A stretch of DNA of 64,000 nt. It comes from Bacteroides muris (ex Afrizal et al. 2022) (GTDB taxonomy: Bacteria > Bacteroidota > Bacteroidia > Bacteroidales > Bacteroidaceae). Shown here one piece after another: positions 62,774 through 64,000 of the stretch. Under the pieces are notes generated by a model that did no database searches, was not told the origin of the DNA, and saw only the letters and a program-made list of their open reading frames with translations. Made by a program: the position numbers and the translations under genes. Where the stretch lies: contig NZ_SRYZ01000015.1 in assembly GCF_004793475.1 (NCBI RefSeq), positions 1-64,000 of the forward strand. The letters are read 5' to 3'. Every line of letters starts with the position of its first letter. Within the stretch, counting starts at the first letter, position 1.

Positions 62774-62906
62774 AAGATTCTGCAAGCTGTTTGCACTGTC
62801 ACTGCATAACGGTTGCAGCGCTACTGCACAACAGTTGCAGCGCTACTGCAAAGCTGTTGCAGCGCTACTGCAAGTATAGTTGCAGTGTCACTGCAAAACT
62901 GTTTCA
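62774..62906. repeat. 22-bp tandem repeat array B (about six units)
   Basis: Units begin at about 62774, 62796, 62818, 62840, 62862 and 62885; most are 22 bp, one 21 and one 23. The form is GYGNYACTGCAANNNNGTTGCA, so junctions read TTGCAGCGCTACTGCAA, a small hairpin. It is the same pattern and period as the array at 25437-25524. Confidence 0.82.
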
Positions 62907-63038
62907 GAATTTTGCAGTGCTTGTCCTTTGATTCATAATCAGTTGACTGTCGGCAGAAGGTGCTCTGCCAAGGAGGGTTGTACAATTGATGAGATAGGTG
63001 CGTTAACGGTTGTGAGATGCGGTAATGCAAAAAAGGAG

Positions 63039-63070
63039 TTTCACCGGAAAAGCCGATGAATAGGGAGATT
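63039..63070. repeat. 32-bp inverted repeat, right copy
   Basis: Exact reverse complement of 62623-62654. The interval between the two copies (384 bp) contains tandem array B. Confidence 0.85.
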
Positions 63071-63128
63071 GGAGACCGAGGTGAAGGTGATGAAAGGTGA
63101 AAATTACTTTTGATGTTATGATTTTGGG

Positions 63129-63192
63129 CGCTGATTACACGGATTTCGCGTTTATTGGTTGTTCTTTCTGTGAAATCCGTGTAATTCAGTGC
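63129..63192. repeat. Palindromic intergenic repeat (copy 4)
   Basis: CGCTGATTACACGGATTTC (63129-63147) pairs with GAAATCCGTGTAATTCAG (63172-63189) and the bases beyond. It lies 88 bp after the end of the GH20 gene and may be its terminator. Confidence 0.65.
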
Positions 63193-63279
63193 TTGAAAAG
63201 GTAGTGAACCGGATGTTTGTCCGTGGCAGGTTCTCGACGACTCCCGTGCCTCTGTATTCGCACCGGTCGGCTTGTTTTG

Positions 63280-64000
63280 TTAATCGGCCGTCTTCTTATA
63301 TACTTTCAAGTTGGTGACTTTGCTCTTGAACTCTCCGGTTTCTTGCAGCGGGAATACCAGCGTGCGCACGTAGTTCATCTTCGCTTTTCCCTCGTCGAAG
63401 AGCCGCTTTTCGATGTTCAACTCCTCTACCACCTTGCCGTTTATCAGCAGGCGGGTGGCTTTGTTGTCACCTTCGATGCCGATGTTCATGCGCTCGCCTT
63501 GGTGGATGCGATAGCTGAATGTGTTCAGATATCCGTCGCGGGCAAAGCCCAGCATGCCGCGGATGGGGTCGGCAAGGTAGAAGACGGCGTCGGGCGAGCG
63601 GAACAGTATGGTGTTCGGGGTCTCGGCGGCTCCGTCGATGTCGAAGGTGACGCGGTAGTCGTAGCCGATTTCGCGGTGAGGAGTGCGGCTGCTTGGAGTT
63701 ACGGCGGATTGTTCGTACACCAGTCCCGGCCCGCCTTCGATGCGGCCCAGTTGGTTCACGCCCGGCGCTTCGCTGAGCCGGTGGCGCAGCCTGTCGAAGT
63801 CGGCGTAGGGAAGCGTGGTTTTTGCAGCAGTCCACGTCTTGACGGCCAGAGTCTGCATGGCAGGGAAGACGCGGTGGTGGATATCTTTGGTGGAGATTCC
63901 GTTTCCTACGTGATCGTTCCATACGGCGAACATGCCTCCCAGAATGGCGGGGTCTTGTTCCTCAAACACTTCTTTGCCGATGTGGGCAGGCGTCCACTTG
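63280..64000 (-). CDS. GH20 beta-N-acetylhexosaminidase, C-terminal part (runs off the window)
   Basis: The frame is open from 63280 to the window's right edge, so the N-terminus is missing. The visible 240 residues start with 'KWTPAHIGKEVFEEQDPAIL' and 'FAVWNDHVGNGISTKDIHHR', typical of the late part of the GH20 catalytic barrel in Bacteroides hexosaminidases. A C-terminal beta-rich domain follows ('NTILFRSPDAVFYLADPIRG', 'RLLINGKVVEELNIE'), resembling a concanavalin/laminin-like fold. The enzyme removes terminal GlcNAc or GalNAc from host or dietary glycans. Exact family and domain limits need the rest of the gene. Confidence 0.82.
   Translation of the reverse strand, partial: KWTPAHIGKEVFEEQDPAILGGMFAVWNDHVGNGISTKDIHHRVFPAMQTLAVKTWTAAKTTLPYADFDRLRHRLSEAPGVNQLGRIEGGPGLVYEQSAVTPSSRTPHREIGYDYRVTFDIDGAAETPNTILFRSPDAVFYLADPIRGMLGFARDGYLNTFSYRIHQGERMNIGIEGDNKATRLLINGKVVEELNIEKRLFDEGKAKMNYVRTLVFPLQETGEFKSKVTNLKVYKKTAD

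Overview
The window looks like the chromosome of a gut Bacteroides (Bacteroidales). It carries three SusC/SusD-type nutrient-uptake pairs, a Mfa/FimA-type (type V) pilus operon, many lipoproteins with a cysteine right after a short hydrophobic leader, a KorAB-type 2-oxoacid:ferredoxin oxidoreductase and an ATP-dependent PEP carboxykinase. Most promoters match the Bacteroidetes -7 element TAnnTTTG, often with a TTTG-like -33 box about 20 bp upstream, and Shine-Dalgarno sequences are largely absent. I cannot name the species from sequence alone.

Layout. 1-4200 is the end of an integrative mobile element: two small excisionase-like helix-turn-helix proteins, a small hypothetical protein and two tandem tyrosine integrases. 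It abuts an acyltransferase gene that appears to have lost its 3' end at about 4200, so the element boundary is probably there. 5260-6210 is a thioredoxin-like lipoprotein. 6377-12722 is a five-gene pilus operon with its own promoter, ending in a large putative tip protein. 13222-25351 is mostly housekeeping: ADP-forming acyl-CoA synthetase, YifB-like AAA protein, a thioredoxin-fold lipoprotein without its CXXC, a TPR lipoprotein, xerD, aroQ, pyk, an O-methyltransferase, rbfA and a LolC/E-like permease. 25656-26624 is an Rpn-family nuclease with a repetitive tail, followed by a broken thioredoxin gene.

27573-32571 is the first SusD/SusC pair (minus strand). Next come a YfhO-like membrane protein, the mtnN-luxS pair (activated methyl cycle and AI-2), an acyl-CoA synthetase and an XRE-cupin regulator. 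40790-45976 is the second SusC/SusD pair, followed by an exported protein of unknown function. rpsO, typA and a nitroreductase-like lipoprotein separate it from the third set (50027-55991, minus strand), which has a discoidin-type surface protein after SusD. pckA, upp, korB/korA and tRNA-Arg(CCT) follow. The window ends inside a GH20 beta-N-acetylhexosaminidase.

The most interesting signals are two probable phase-variable, invertible promoters upstream of SusC genes. The first is a 675-bp segment bounded by perfect 81-bp inverted repeats (40114-40194 and 40708-40788); it holds an outward promoter that now points at the SusC gene starting at 40790, and a strong hairpin terminator lies just outside the other end (40060-40101). 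The second is a 305-bp segment bounded by 16-bp inverted repeats of the form AGTTC-N5-GAACT (56147-56162 and 56436-56451), with a promoter now pointing at the SusC gene that starts at 55991. Two of the three uptake systems may therefore be switched on and off independently. Several families of intergenic repeats (22-bp tandem arrays, ATTACACGGATT hairpins, a 32-bp inverted repeat) are also described.
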